From Oscillibacter sp. (GTDB taxonomy: Bacteria; Bacillota; Clostridia; Oscillospirales; Oscillospiraceae), in NCBI GenBank assembly GCA_022652655.1, contig JALCRQ010000001.1, forward strand, positions 62,001 to 126,000: DNA of 64,000 nt, read 5' to 3'. Under the pieces are notes generated by a model that was given only the letters and a program-made list of their open reading frames with translations, was not told where the DNA came from and searched no databases. A program made the translations under genes and the position numbers. How positions within the stretch are numbered: the first letter of the stretch is position 1; every line of letters starts with the position of its first letter. Positions 1-9,467 of this stretch are shown here, piece after piece.

Positions 1-1
1 C

Positions 2-934
2 CAGGGGGGCACCTGGTACAAGGGCACGGCCAACGCCATCTACCAGAACATCGGCTTTGTGGATTTTTATGACCCGGAATATGTGGTGATTCTGTCCGGC
101 GATCATATCTATAAAATGGACTACTCCCGGATGGTGGAGCGCCACCGGGAATCCGGCGCCGCCTGCACCATCTCCGTGATGGAGGTGCCCTGGGCGGACG
201 CGCCCCGGTTCGGCATTATGAACGTGGACGGAGAGGACCGGATCACCGAGTTTGCGGAAAAGCCCAAACAGCCCAAGAGCAATCTGGCCTCCATGGGCAT
301 CTACGTGTTCACCTGGAAGACCCTGCGCCGGTATCTGGTGGAGGATGAGGCCGACCCCGCCTCCTCCAACGATTTCGGGAAAAACGTCATTCCCCGGATG
401 CTGGCAGCCGGGGAGTACATGGGCGCCTATCGCTTTGAGGGCTACTGGAAGGATGTGGGAACGCTGGAGTCCCTCTGGGACGCCAACATGGATATGCTCT
501 CGCCGGAGTCCGGCCTGGATCTGCTGGACGAGAGCTGGCCCGTTTACGCCCGCACCTTTTCCGCGCCAGCGGCGTTTCTGGGAAAGAACGCCGCCATCAC
601 CCACAGCGCGTTCAACCGCGGCAGCGATCTGGAGGGGAAGGTGGAGAACTCCGTTCTCTCCCAGGGCGTCAACGTGGCTCCGGACGCGGTGGTGAGCTAT
701 TCCGTGCTGATGCCCGGCGTACAGGTGGAATCCGGCGCCGTGGTGCAGTACGCCATTTTGGGCGAGGGCTGCCGCGTGGGCGAGGGCTGCCGCGTGGGCG
801 CCGCGCCGGAGGAGACGGCGCCGGAGAACTGGGGCCTGACGGTTCTGGCTCCCGGCTGTGCCCTGGAGGCGGAGAGAACCGTTCCGCCCAACACCATGCT
901 GGACAGAACGGGCCGGGAGGTGGAGAAAAAATGA
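2..934 (+). CDS. glgC: Glucose-1-phosphate adenylyltransferase GlgC (5' partial)
   Basis: Makes ADP-glucose from glucose-1-phosphate and ATP, the committed step of bacterial glycogen synthesis. The frame is open from base 2, so the gene starts before the window. The nucleotide-binding G-G-x-G-x-R segment and roughly the first 90 residues are missing. Visible motifs are [12 protein letters not shown] at the left edge, [11 protein letters not shown] (metal-binding Asp), the sugar-phosphate region FAEKP, and EGYWKDVGT before the left-handed beta-helix. The beta-helix contains an exact 18-bp in-frame tandem duplication (763-780 and 781-798) giving EGCRVG twice. The stop overlaps the glgD start (ATGA), so the two subunits are translationally coupled. 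The internal ATG at 59 is not the true start. Confidence 0.96.
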   Translation, partial: QGGTWYKGTANAIYQNIGFVDFYDPEYVVILSGDHIYKMDYSRMVERHRESGAACTISVMEVPWADAPRFGIMNVDGEDRITEFAEKPKQPKSNLASMGIYVFTWKTLRRYLVEDEADPASSNDFGKNVIPRMLAAGEYMGAYRFEGYWKDVGTLESLWDANMDMLSPESGLDLLDESWPVYARTFSAPAAFLGKNAAITHSAFNRGSDLEGKVENSVLSQGVNVAPDAVVSYSVLMPGVQVESGAVVQYAILGEGCRVGEGCRVGAAPEETAPENWGLTVLAPGCALEAERTVPPNTMLDRTGREVEKK

Positions 935-2043
935 ACGGACTGCATGGAATTATTTTCTCCTATGAAAAGCACAACGACCTGTGGGAGCTGGGCGCGGTGC
1001 GCTCTCCCAGCTCCATGCCCTTCGGCGGGCGCTATCGGGCCATTGATTTCGCCCTTTCCAATCTGGTGAACGCGGGGGCCAGGGACGTGGGCGTGGTGCT
1101 CCACGGCCAGTATCAGAGTCTCCTGGATCATCTGGGCACCGGCAAGAGCTGGGATCTGAGCCGCAAGTACGGCGGGCTCAAGATTCTGCCGCCCTTTGCC
1201 TACCATCAGGCGTGGGGCGAGGCCGCCTTCCGGGGAAAAATGGAGGCGCTGGCCGGTGTCCGCTCCTATCTCAGCGGCATCCGCCAGGACTATGTGGCGC
1301 TGATGGACGGCGACCTGGTGGTGAATCTGCCCCTGGCCGACATCCTGGACAGCCACATCAAAAGCGGCGCGGACATTACGGCCGTGTGCGGCGACGACAG
1401 CTTCCGGGTGGAGGACGGGACCTATTTCCAGCTCTCGCCGGAGGGGCGCGTGACGGACGTGCTGTACCATCTCAATACGCCCCGGGGCAACCGCAGCCTG
1501 GAGGTCTATCTTCTGTCCAGAGAGCTGCTTTTGTCGCTGGTGGACGAGTGCGTGAGCCACGACCTGTACAGCTGGCGGAGCGATGTGCTGCAGGCAAAAA
1601 AAGAGACGCTGAACATCCAGGGCTGGATCTGGAAGGGCTTTGCCGCGCAGATCCGCTCGGTGCGGGAGTATTACGACCGCAGTATGCAGCTTTTGAATCC
1701 GGACATCCGCAGGGAGCTGTTCTGCGCCCAGCGGCCCATCCGCGCCAAAAGCGCCGACAAGTCCTCGGCCTACATCGCCCCGGACGGCCGGTGCGTCAAC
1801 TCGCTGGTGGCGGACGGCTGCGGAATTTTCGGAACGGTGGAGAACTCCATCCTGTTCCCCGGTGTGAAGGTGGAGCACGGCGCCATCGTGCGCAACTGCG
1901 TGCTCTTTAAGGACACTCTGGTGCGCGAGGGCGCGGAGCTGGCCTACACCATTGCCGACAAGCGGGTGGAGATCCTGCCGCTTCGCACCCTGGTGGGCCA
2001 CGCCTCCTACCCCCTGGTCATCGCCAAGGGCAGCCGGGTCTAA
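931..2043 (+). CDS. glgD: Glucose-1-phosphate adenylyltransferase subunit GlgD
   Basis: A 370-aa GlgC paralogue found next to glgC in Firmicutes. GlgD is the non-catalytic or modulatory partner of the ADP-glucose pyrophosphorylase heterotetramer. The N-terminus ([17 protein letters not shown]) lacks the G-G-x-G-T-R-L nucleotide loop of GlgC but keeps the fold markers [15 protein letters not shown] and MDGDLVVN, plus the C-terminal beta-helix ([18 protein letters not shown]). It overlaps glgC by four bases and is followed 75 bp later by glgA. The assignment as regulatory subunit follows family knowledge. Confidence 0.93.
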   Translation: MNGLHGIIFSYEKHNDLWELGAVRSPSSMPFGGRYRAIDFALSNLVNAGARDVGVVLHGQYQSLLDHLGTGKSWDLSRKYGGLKILPPFAYHQAWGEAAFRGKMEALAGVRSYLSGIRQDYVALMDGDLVVNLPLADILDSHIKSGADITAVCGDDSFRVEDGTYFQLSPEGRVTDVLYHLNTPRGNRSLEVYLLSRELLLSLVDECVSHDLYSWRSDVLQAKKETLNIQGWIWKGFAAQIRSVREYYDRSMQLLNPDIRRELFCAQRPIRAKSADKSSAYIAPDGRCVNSLVADGCGIFGTVENSILFPGVKVEHGAIVRNCVLFKDTLVREGAELAYTIADKRVEILPLRTLVGHASYPLVIAKGSRV

Positions 2044-2118
2044 CGCACCCGGCGCGGCGCCCGGCCGGAGAGCCGCCCGGGATCCCTTTGATCCGCGTCA
2101 AGAGAAAGGAGTCATGCT

Positions 2119-3753
2119 ATGAAGGTTTTATACGCGTCCAGCGAGGCCGTGCCCTTCTGCAAAACCGGCGGACTGGCCGACGTGGCCGGCAGCCTCCCCC
2201 CCGCCCTGGCGGAGGAGGGGGTCGAAATTGCGGCGGTACTTCCCCTCTACCAGACGGTCCGGGAGAAGTTCGGACAGGAACTGGAATTTCTCTGCTACGA
2301 CTATGTGGATCTGGCCTGGCGCCATGACTACTGCGGAGTGTTCCGCCTCCTGCGCGGCGGCGTGAGCTGGTATTTTCTGGATAACGAGCGGTATTTCCGG
2401 CGTCCTGAGCTGTACGGCTATCCGGACGACGGGGAGCGGTTCGGCTTTTTCGCCCGGGCGGTGGTGCAGATGCTGCCCCACCTGAACTTCTGGCCCGACG
2501 TCATCCACTGCAACGACTGGCAGACCGCCCTGATCCCCATCTATCTCAAGGACGACGGCGTCCGCCGGGATCGGCTCCGGAGCATCCGGACGGTGCTGAC
2601 CATCCACAATATCGAGTATCAGGGCCGCTTCGGAAAAGAGACGCTGGGGGATCTGTTCGGCCTGGATCAGGGCTGGGCGGACGACGGCACCATCCTCATG
2701 GACGGGAGCGTCAACCTGCTCAAAGCCGCGATTCTCTGCGCCGACGCCGTGACCACCGTTTCGCCCACCTATGCCTCAGAGCTGAAACTCAGCTATTACG
2801 CCCACGGCATGGAGAGCGTCATGGAGCGGTGCGGCGGCAAGCTCTCCGGCGTTTTGAACGGTATCGACACCGCGCGCTACAATCCCGCGGCGGATCCCCA
2901 GCTGGTGGCGCCCTACACCGCCGGGGACCTCTCCGGAAAGGCGGCGGACAAAGCGTACCTCCAGAAGGTGATGGGCCTCCAGGAGACGCCGGACGTGCCG
3001 GTGATCGGAATGGTGTCCCGCCTGGTGGCTCACAAGGGCCTGGATCTGGTCTGCGAGGTGTTCCACGACATCATGGAACTTCCGGTGCAGGTGGCGGTGC
3101 TGGGCAAGGGCGACCGGAAATACGAGGAGTTCTTCCGCTGGGCCGTCCGGCAGTATCCGGGCCGCCTGGCCGTCCGGCTGGACTACTCTGCGGAGCTGGC
3201 CACCGCCATCTACGGCGGGGCGGACCTCTTTTTGATGCCGTCCCGCAGCGAGCCCTGCGGCCTTTCCCAGATGATCGCCATGCGCTACGGCGCGGTGCCC
3301 ATTGTCCGGGAGACGGGGGGGCTTCGGGATACGGTGCACCCCTACGAGGCCCAGCGCGACGCCGGAAACGGCTTTACCTTCGCCGACTATAACTCCGGCG
3401 ATATGCTGTACGTGATCCGCCAGGCCGCGGAGCTCTGGCGGGATCACCCGGATGCCTTCGGCCGTCTCCGCCGCCGGGGCATGGAGGAGGACTTCAGCTG
3501 GAACCGCAGCGCGGGACAGTATCTGCGGGTTTACGGGGAGATCACGGGAGCGGAGCTTCCGCAAAAGCCCCAGGCCGCGCCGGAGATTTCCGAAAATCCG
3601 GCGGCCGCGGAGGAGACTCCGCCGGCAGAACCGGCGCCCCGGGCCCGGCCCCATCCCCACACCCAAAAGAAAGGAACCGCAAAAAAGGCGGAGCCGGGCG
3701 GAACGTCCTCTCACGGCCCTTCCGGCAAGCCTAAGCGGTCACGGAACGTATGA
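2119..3753 (+). CDS. glgA: Glycogen synthase GlgA (GT5) with a C-terminal extension
   Basis: Transfers glucose from ADP-glucose to the growing alpha-1,4-glucan. The ATG at 2119 follows AGAAAGGAG. The N-terminal KTGGLADVAGSLP loop binds ADP-glucose, and SRSEPCGLSQMIAMRYG is the C-terminal GT-B active-site segment. The catalytic core ends near residue 480, the usual family length. About 60 further residues rich in Pro, Ala, Glu, Lys and Arg follow, look disordered, and are not part of the GT5 fold. The stop overlaps the glgP start (ATGA), so synthesis and breakdown enzymes are coupled in one operon. Confidence 0.95.
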   Translation: MKVLYASSEAVPFCKTGGLADVAGSLPPALAEEGVEIAAVLPLYQTVREKFGQELEFLCYDYVDLAWRHDYCGVFRLLRGGVSWYFLDNERYFRRPELYGYPDDGERFGFFARAVVQMLPHLNFWPDVIHCNDWQTALIPIYLKDDGVRRDRLRSIRTVLTIHNIEYQGRFGKETLGDLFGLDQGWADDGTILMDGSVNLLKAAILCADAVTTVSPTYASELKLSYYAHGMESVMERCGGKLSGVLNGIDTARYNPAADPQLVAPYTAGDLSGKAADKAYLQKVMGLQETPDVPVIGMVSRLVAHKGLDLVCEVFHDIMELPVQVAVLGKGDRKYEEFFRWAVRQYPGRLAVRLDYSAELATAIYGGADLFLMPSRSEPCGLSQMIAMRYGAVPIVRETGGLRDTVHPYEAQRDAGNGFTFADYNSGDMLYVIRQAAELWRDHPDAFGRLRRRGMEEDFSWNRSAGQYLRVYGEITGAELPQKPQAAPEISENPAAAEETPPAEPAPRARPHPHTQKKGTAKKAEPGGTSSHGPSGKPKRSRNV

Positions 3754-6176
3754 CGCCATTTACAACAAAAAGCATGACCGACGCGCTGAGCGGCAAGCTG
3801 ATGATTCACTTCGGCAAAACGGCGGAGGAGGCCAGCGACGCCGAGATGATGAAGGCTGCCGCCCTGGTGCTCCGGGACGCCATGGCCCTCCGGGAGGTAG
3901 AGACCCGAAAGACGACGGTACGGGAGCACAAAAAGAAGGTGCACTACCTGTCCCTGGAATTTCTGATGGGCAGGAGCCTGATGAAAAACGCCTATAACCT
4001 GGGCGTCCTGCCCCAGCTCCGCCAGGCGCTGGAAAAACTGGGCTTCCGGGCGGCGGACATTTTTGAGATCGAGCCGGATGCGGCTCTGGGCAACGGCGGA
4101 CTGGGCCGTCTTGCCGCCTGCTATCTGGACTCCATGACTACGCTGGAAATTCCCGCCACCGGCTATTCCATCTGTTACGAGCTGGGGATTTTCAAGCAGA
4201 AGATCGTGGAGGGACAGCAGGTGGAACTGCCGGACAACTGGCGCAACCTGGGCGCCGCCTGGCTGCTGCCCAAGCCGGAGGAGGCCCAGGAGGTGAGCTT
4301 CGGCGGCACGCTGCGGGAGTTCTGGGACAACGGGCATCTGCACATTGTCCAGGAGAACGCCACCCGAGTGACCGCCGTCCCCTGCGACATGGTGATCGCG
4401 GGCTACGATACCCGCCACACCAACGTCCTGCGCCTGTGGGATGCCCGCTCGGGAAAACCGGTGGATATGACGCTCTATTCCAGAGGGGAGTATCTCAAGG
4501 CCGCGGAGGAGGAGGCCATGGCGGAGGTCATCGCCAAGGTGCTCTATCCCGAGGACAACCATATTGAGGGGAAGTCCCTGCGGCTCAAGCAGCAGTACTT
4601 TTTCGTCTCCGCCACGGTGCAGAGCATCGTGCGGGAGCATTTGGAGGTCTACGGCACTCTCCGGAATTTCGCGGAGAAAAACGTGATCCAGATCAACGAC
4701 ACCCACCCCTCGCTGGTGATCCCGGAGCTGATGCGGATTCTCCTGGATGAGGCGGGGCTGGACTGGGAGACGGCCTGGGACATCACCACCCGGTCGGTGG
4801 CCTATACCAACCACACCGTCCTGGCCGAGGCGTTGGAGCGCTGGCCCCAGACGCTGATGGAGCAGCTCCTGCCCCGGATCTGGCAGATTCTCACGGAGAT
4901 TGCCCGCCGCTGGCAGGCCCGGTGCGAATCGTTCTGGCACGACGAAACCAAGGTGCGGGACATGGCTGTAATCTGGGATGGAGAGGTGCGCATGGCCAAC
5001 CTCTGCATCGCGGGGGGAATGGCGGTCAACGGCGTCAGCGCCCTGCACTCTCAGATTCTGCGCACGGACGTATTCAAATACGCCTGCGCCATGGAGCCGG
5101 AGAAGTTCCTCAGCGTGACCAACGGCGTGGATCACCGCCGCTGGCTCAGCGAGATCAATCCCCGGCTGGACAGCCTGGTGCAGGATCTCACCGGGGGAGA
5201 GGCGTATCTCACAAAGCCCCGGACGCTGAAAAAACTGGACGACTACGCCGGCGACGGCGAGGTGCTCCGCCGCCTGGGGGAGATCAAGCGGAAAAACAAG
5301 GAGGAGTTTGCGGACTACCTCCGCCGGACCCAGGGCACGGTGCTGAATCCGGACGCGATCTTCGACGTACAGGTCAAGCGCCTCCACGAGTACAAGCGGC
5401 AGCTTTTGAACGTACTGCACATCCTGGCGCTGTATCAGCACCTCCGGGACAATCCGGACGCGGAGATGACGCCCCGGGTATTCCTCTTTGGCGCCAAGGC
5501 GGCCCCGGGCTACGCGGTGGCAAAGCGGATCATTCGCCTCATCAACTCCGTGGCGGATCAGGTCAACGCGGATCCGCTTTGCCGGGACCGGCTGCAGGTG
5601 GTGTTTCTGGAGAATTACCGGGTCTCCCTGGCGGAGCACCTGATGCCTGCGGCGGAGGTGTCGGAGCAGATTTCCACGGCGGGAAAAGAGGCGTCCGGCA
5701 CCAGCAATATGAAGTTTATGATGAACGGCGCGCTGACGGTGGGAACGCTGGACGGGGCCAATGTGGAGATGCGCGATGTGCTGGGGGAGGAAAACCTGTT
5801 TCTCTTCGGCCTCCGCGCCGACGAGGTGGCGGCTCTGCGCCGCAGCGGCTATCTGCCCCAGCGGCTCTATGCCCGGGACGAGAAGCTCCGCCGGGCCTTG
5901 GATGCGCTGCGCTCCGGCTTCCGGGACGGCGTGACGTACGAGGATCTCTACAAGCGCCTGCTGACCGGCGGGGACGGCAGTCCCGCCGACGAGTATTTTC
6001 TCCTGGCGGATTTTGAGAGCTACTGCGCCGCCGAGGCCCGCATGGCGGAGACTTACGGCGACCCTGAAAAGTGGAACCGGATGAGCCTGCACAACATCGC
6101 CCGCTCCGGCGTTTTTGCCGCCGACCGGGCCGTGGGGCAGTACGCCGACACCATTTGGCACGTTCCGCACAAATAA
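3750..6176 (+). CDS. glgP: Glycogen/starch/alpha-glucan phosphorylase
   Basis: Phosphorolyses alpha-1,4-glucan to glucose-1-phosphate using pyridoxal phosphate. The 808-aa length and motifs fit the GT35 family: HYLSLEFLMGRSL, EPDAALGNGGLGRLAACYLDSM, and the PLP-lysine region GTSNMKFMMNGALTVGTLDGA, where Lys is the Schiff-base residue. It starts on the ATG overlapping the glgA stop. An inverted repeat just after the stop (6185-6208) has no T-run, so termination there is uncertain. It closes the glycogen operon. Confidence 0.97.
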   Translation: MTPFTTKSMTDALSGKLMIHFGKTAEEASDAEMMKAAALVLRDAMALREVETRKTTVREHKKKVHYLSLEFLMGRSLMKNAYNLGVLPQLRQALEKLGFRAADIFEIEPDAALGNGGLGRLAACYLDSMTTLEIPATGYSICYELGIFKQKIVEGQQVELPDNWRNLGAAWLLPKPEEAQEVSFGGTLREFWDNGHLHIVQENATRVTAVPCDMVIAGYDTRHTNVLRLWDARSGKPVDMTLYSRGEYLKAAEEEAMAEVIAKVLYPEDNHIEGKSLRLKQQYFFVSATVQSIVREHLEVYGTLRNFAEKNVIQINDTHPSLVIPELMRILLDEAGLDWETAWDITTRSVAYTNHTVLAEALERWPQTLMEQLLPRIWQILTEIARRWQARCESFWHDETKVRDMAVIWDGEVRMANLCIAGGMAVNGVSALHSQILRTDVFKYACAMEPEKFLSVTNGVDHRRWLSEINPRLDSLVQDLTGGEAYLTKPRTLKKLDDYAGDGEVLRRLGEIKRKNKEEFADYLRRTQGTVLNPDAIFDVQVKRLHEYKRQLLNVLHILALYQHLRDNPDAEMTPRVFLFGAKAAPGYAVAKRIIRLINSVADQVNADPLCRDRLQVVFLENYRVSLAEHLMPAAEVSEQISTAGKEASGTSNMKFMMNGALTVGTLDGANVEMRDVLGEENLFLFGLRADEVAALRRSGYLPQRLYARDEKLRRALDALRSGFRDGVTYEDLYKRLLTGGDGSPADEYFLLADFESYCAAEARMAETYGDPEKWNRMSLHNIARSGVFAADRAVGQYADTIWHVPHK

Positions 6177-6250
6177 TCGCAGAAACGGCCCGGGACAGCC
6201 TGTTCCGGGCCGTTATCCGCGCGCTTTGGATCGCCGCTTGCCGCCTGCGC

Positions 6251-6279
6251 TTTACAAATGGGGAAAAAGCGGGTATACT
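6251..6279 (+). promoter_or_regulatory. Sigma-A-type promoter for the DEAD-box helicase gene
   Basis: TTTACA (6251-6256) and TATACT (6274-6279) are separated by 17 bp, about 100 bp before the helicase start and after the end of glgP. Confidence 0.7.
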
Positions 6280-6378
6280 TTTTCAATCGGAACAAATTGA
6301 TAAGTTTGGAGTGGGGAGGATCATCTTCGGCGGTGAGACGCGGCAGAAACGAGCCTTCCTGAAGGAAAGAGAGACAAC

Positions 6379-7542
6379 ATGGAAATTACGGAAGGCGTAC
6401 GCTTCGACAGCCTGGGGCTGTCACAGGAAATTCTGCGCGCGATTGAAAAACGGAAGCTGACCATGACCACCCCGGTTCAGGCCGGCTGCATTCCCCCCAT
6501 GATGGAGTGGCGGGACGTCATCGCCAAGGCGCCCACCGGCACGGGCAAGACCTTTGCCTACGGCATCCCCATTATCGAGCACGTCGACACCGAGGATGAG
6601 TCCGTTCAGGCGGTGATCCTCTCTCCCACCCGGGAGCTGGCGCTCCAGATCACGGACGAGCTGCGGGATCTGGGCGAATTTAAGCCCGGCGTCCGTTCGG
6701 TGTGCCTGTACGGCGGGCAGCCCATCGGCCGGCAGATCGACATGCTGAAAAAGCGGCCGCAGATCGTGGTGGCCACCCCCGGCCGCCTGGCCGACCATAT
6801 GAAACGCCGCACCGTCCGGGTGGACACGGCCAAAACCGTGGTGCTGGACGAGGCGGACCGGATGCTGGACATGGGCTTCATCCACGATGTGACCCGGCTG
6901 CTGGACCGGATGAACAAGCGGAAAAACCTGGGCATGTTCTCCGCCACCATCTCCCGGGAGGTCATGGATATTGCCTGGGTCTACCAGCGGGACGCGGAGG
7001 AGATCACCGTCCGGGAGGACGAGCAGAACAAGCCCGACATCAAGCAGTTCCGCATGGACGTGGCCCAGAACGAAAAGGCCGACGCCATTGCGAAAATTCT
7101 GAAGGTCACCGGCTTCGACCGGGCCATGGTGTTCTGCAACACCAAGGGCTCCACGGAGCGGATCTGCAAATTTCTCCAGCTGCGGGGCGTGGAGGCGGAG
7201 TGTATCCACGGCGACATCCCCCAGAAAAAGCGGGAAGAGGTTATGAACCGCTTCAAGGAGGGCAAACTGCCGGTGTTTGTCTCCACGGACGTGGCCGCCC
7301 GGGGCATCGATGTGGACGATGTGGACGTCGTGTTCAACTGCGACGTGCCCGATGAAAACCAGGACTACGTCCACCGGATCGGCCGTACCGGCCGTGCCCG
7401 GAAGGAGGGCGTGGCAGTGACGCTGGTGGCGGACTACCCCTCCAAGATGCGGGCGGACGACATCGCGCTGCGCACGCATAACGAGATCGTCCCGGTAAAG
7501 TTTGACGGTGACGGCCGGCTGGTCGTGATCGGGCAGGAATAA
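6379..7542 (+). CDS. DEAD-box ATP-dependent RNA helicase
   Basis: Predicted to unwind or remodel RNA duplexes. The 387 residues carry the full core: Q-motif region (TTPVQAGCIP), Walker A APTGTGKT, PTRELALQ, DEADRMLDMGF, FSAT, and HRIGRTGRA with STDVAARGID in the second RecA domain. It has almost no C-terminal extension, unlike CsdA or DbpA, so its RNA target cannot be inferred. It has its own promoter and an intrinsic terminator, and appears monocistronic. The ATG follows GAAAGAGAGACAAC. Confidence 0.94.
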   Translation: MEITEGVRFDSLGLSQEILRAIEKRKLTMTTPVQAGCIPPMMEWRDVIAKAPTGTGKTFAYGIPIIEHVDTEDESVQAVILSPTRELALQITDELRDLGEFKPGVRSVCLYGGQPIGRQIDMLKKRPQIVVATPGRLADHMKRRTVRVDTAKTVVLDEADRMLDMGFIHDVTRLLDRMNKRKNLGMFSATISREVMDIAWVYQRDAEEITVREDEQNKPDIKQFRMDVAQNEKADAIAKILKVTGFDRAMVFCNTKGSTERICKFLQLRGVEAECIHGDIPQKKREEVMNRFKEGKLPVFVSTDVAARGIDVDDVDVVFNCDVPDENQDYVHRIGRTGRARKEGVAVTLVADYPSKMRADDIALRTHNEIVPVKFDGDGRLVVIGQE

Positions 7543-7566
7543 CGGGCCGGGACAGGCGTTTGAAAG

Positions 7567-7603
7567 CAGCCGCGGGGCCCGGAAGCCCGGCGGCTGTTTT
7601 TTT
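7567..7603 (+). terminator. Intrinsic terminator after the helicase gene
   Basis: The arms CAGCCGC (7567-7573) and GCGGCTG (7590-7596) enclose a GC-rich loop and are followed by seven T residues. Confidence 0.8.
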
Positions 7604-7657
7604 GCCGGCGCGCCCCCGGGGCCCCGGCCAAGACCTTATCCCTGAAAGGAGATGCCC

Positions 7658-9319
7658 ATGAACTGGATCAAACGCGCCGCCGCCGCGTGCCTGGCTGTTG
7701 TGGCCTGCGGTACGCTGCTGACGGCCTGCGGGGAGAAGCGGAGCGACGGCGGAGAGGATCTCAGGCTGTCTGTCTGCGTGGGGCAGGCCCCGTCTACACT
7801 GGACCCCATCCGGGCCGTCAGTCAGTCGGATCAGACGGTGATCGGCCACCTCTACCAGAATCTGATGGAGACGCCGGCGGACGGTTCCGACGGCGCCCTG
7901 GTTTACGGCGCGGCCAAGCACTACGACGCGGAGAGCAACTACGACGGAACTGTGACGTACACCTTCCGGCTGCGCAGCGCCAAGTGGTCGGACGGGCAGG
8001 CCGTGACGGCGGACGATTTTGTCTACGCCTGGCGGCGGCTGGCCGATCCGGCCAGCGCCTCACCCTATGCGGAGCTGCTGTCCGTTGTGGTGGGCTACGA
8101 TCAGGTGCGCACCGGCGGTGATTCGTCAAAGCTGAAGGTCACGGCCAAGAACGATTCCACCCTGGTGGTGACGCTCACCGGCGAGTGCCCCTGGTTTTTA
8201 ACGGACGTGTGCACCGCCGCGGCCACGGTGCCCCTGCGCCGGGACGTGGTGCAGCGGCTTAAAAAAGAGGCGGCGGCCGCCGGGGAGAAGAGCTGGTGTG
8301 CCGACGGGGCCGCCCTGGTGACCAACGGCCCCTATCGTTTCGGCGCCTCCGGAGAGGATTCCCTGACGCTGAACGCCGCCTCGGCGGATGCGTCAGGCCC
8401 GGTGAGCATTACCTTCCGGTACGCCGCCACGGCGGAGGAGGCCTGGAAGCTCTACGAGGACAAGGAGGTGGACTTTGTCTCCCCCCTGCCTCAGAAGGAG
8501 CTCGCCCGTCTGGCGGAGGACAAGAACTGGACGCCGGTGAGCGAGCTCAATACCTGCGCGGTTCTCTTCAATACGGCGCAGGATCCCTTCAGCGACCCTC
8601 TGGTGCGGGAGGCCTTCTCCCTGACGGTGAACCGCACGTCGCTCAGCGAACTGGCCGGCGCCGCGGCGCGCCCGGCGGACGGCCTGGTGCCTTCCGGGGT
8701 GCCGGAGAGCGGGGAGAAGGATTTCCGCACCTCCGGCGGCAGCCTCATCGACTGTGACCCGGAGCATGAACAGGAGAACCGGGAGGAGGCCCAGTCCCTT
8801 TTGGACCGGGCGGGATACGACCGCAATCACGGCCTTCCGGCGCTGGAGTGTCTGTATGTGGGAGGGGACTCCGTCCGCCGGGAGACGGCCGAGGCCCTGG
8901 CCGAAATGTGGTCCGAAGCGCTGGACGTCCAGGTGAAGCCTGTGGCCATGACCGAGGAGAAGTTCCGCGGGGCGCTGGAGAGCGGCACGTACGCCCTGGC
9001 CGTTGCCGACATCACCGGCTGTGCCAACGACGCGGAGAGTTTTCTCGCGCCCTGGGTGTCCGACAGCACCCGGAATGTGACGGGCTACCGCAACAGCGCC
9101 TACGATACGCTCCTGAGCGTCATCGACAGCGCCGGAGACGAGACGGCCCGTCTGGGCTGCCTCCACGACGCGGAGAGCCTGCTGCTGGAGGATTGCCCGC
9201 TGACGCCGCTCTATTTTACCGGCACGGCCTGCAAGCTCCGGAACGGACTCACCGGCGTGCGCCGGGACGCCAGAGGCTGGTTCAGCTTTGCGTCTGTAGC
9301 GGTGAAGCCGGCGGAGTAG
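7658..9319 (+). CDS. Peptide/oligopeptide-type ABC transporter substrate-binding lipoprotein
   Basis: A family 5 solute-binding protein (SBP_bac_5, OppA/DppA class) of about 553 aa. A lipoprotein signal peptide ends in LLTACG, which predicts lipidation and display on the outer face of the membrane. Family markers are STLDPIRAVSQSDQ near the N-terminus and FRLRSAKWSDGQAVTADDFVYAWRR. The ATG at 7658 is preferred over 7652 because AAAGGAG (7645-7651) directly abuts 7652 but sits six bases before 7658. No permease or ATPase genes lie beside it, so it is an orphan binding protein here. Substrate unknown. Confidence 0.9.
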   Translation: MNWIKRAAAACLAVVACGTLLTACGEKRSDGGEDLRLSVCVGQAPSTLDPIRAVSQSDQTVIGHLYQNLMETPADGSDGALVYGAAKHYDAESNYDGTVTYTFRLRSAKWSDGQAVTADDFVYAWRRLADPASASPYAELLSVVVGYDQVRTGGDSSKLKVTAKNDSTLVVTLTGECPWFLTDVCTAAATVPLRRDVVQRLKKEAAAAGEKSWCADGAALVTNGPYRFGASGEDSLTLNAASADASGPVSITFRYAATAEEAWKLYEDKEVDFVSPLPQKELARLAEDKNWTPVSELNTCAVLFNTAQDPFSDPLVREAFSLTVNRTSLSELAGAAARPADGLVPSGVPESGEKDFRTSGGSLIDCDPEHEQENREEAQSLLDRAGYDRNHGLPALECLYVGGDSVRRETAEALAEMWSEALDVQVKPVAMTEEKFRGALESGTYALAVADITGCANDAESFLAPWVSDSTRNVTGYRNSAYDTLLSVIDSAGDETARLGCLHDAESLLLEDCPLTPLYFTGTACKLRNGLTGVRRDARGWFSFASVAVKPAE

Positions 9320-9345
9320 TCGGACAAAGAGTTACCGTTTTGTAA

Positions 9346-9374
9346 TTGTCTTTGCGTACAAAGGGTGTTATACT
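9346..9374 (+). promoter_or_regulatory. Sigma-A-type promoter for the DctP-like gene
   Basis: TTGTCT (9346-9351) and TATACT (9369-9374) with a 17-bp spacer, about 95 bp upstream of the start codon. Confidence 0.7.
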
Positions 9375-9467
9375 GCACCCGTTCCCGGGGGAGAAGTCCC
9401 GGGCCAACCACGGTACGATCAACCGGTTCCCGGGCGGCGCCCGGGCATGATGACGGGAGGGAAGGCA

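Noticed and set aside
697..2001. Long minus-strand open frame antisense to glgD
   Set aside because: Its His/Gln/Ala-rich translation resembles no family and lies opposite an intact glgC/glgD; it is a GC-driven shadow frame.
3711..6170. 819-codon minus-strand open frame antisense to glgP
   Set aside because: glgP on the plus strand has all family motifs. The antisense frame is an artefact of GC-rich third positions.
6185..6208. Inverted repeat after glgP as a terminator
   Set aside because: The stem is good but no T-run follows, so intrinsic termination is not supported.
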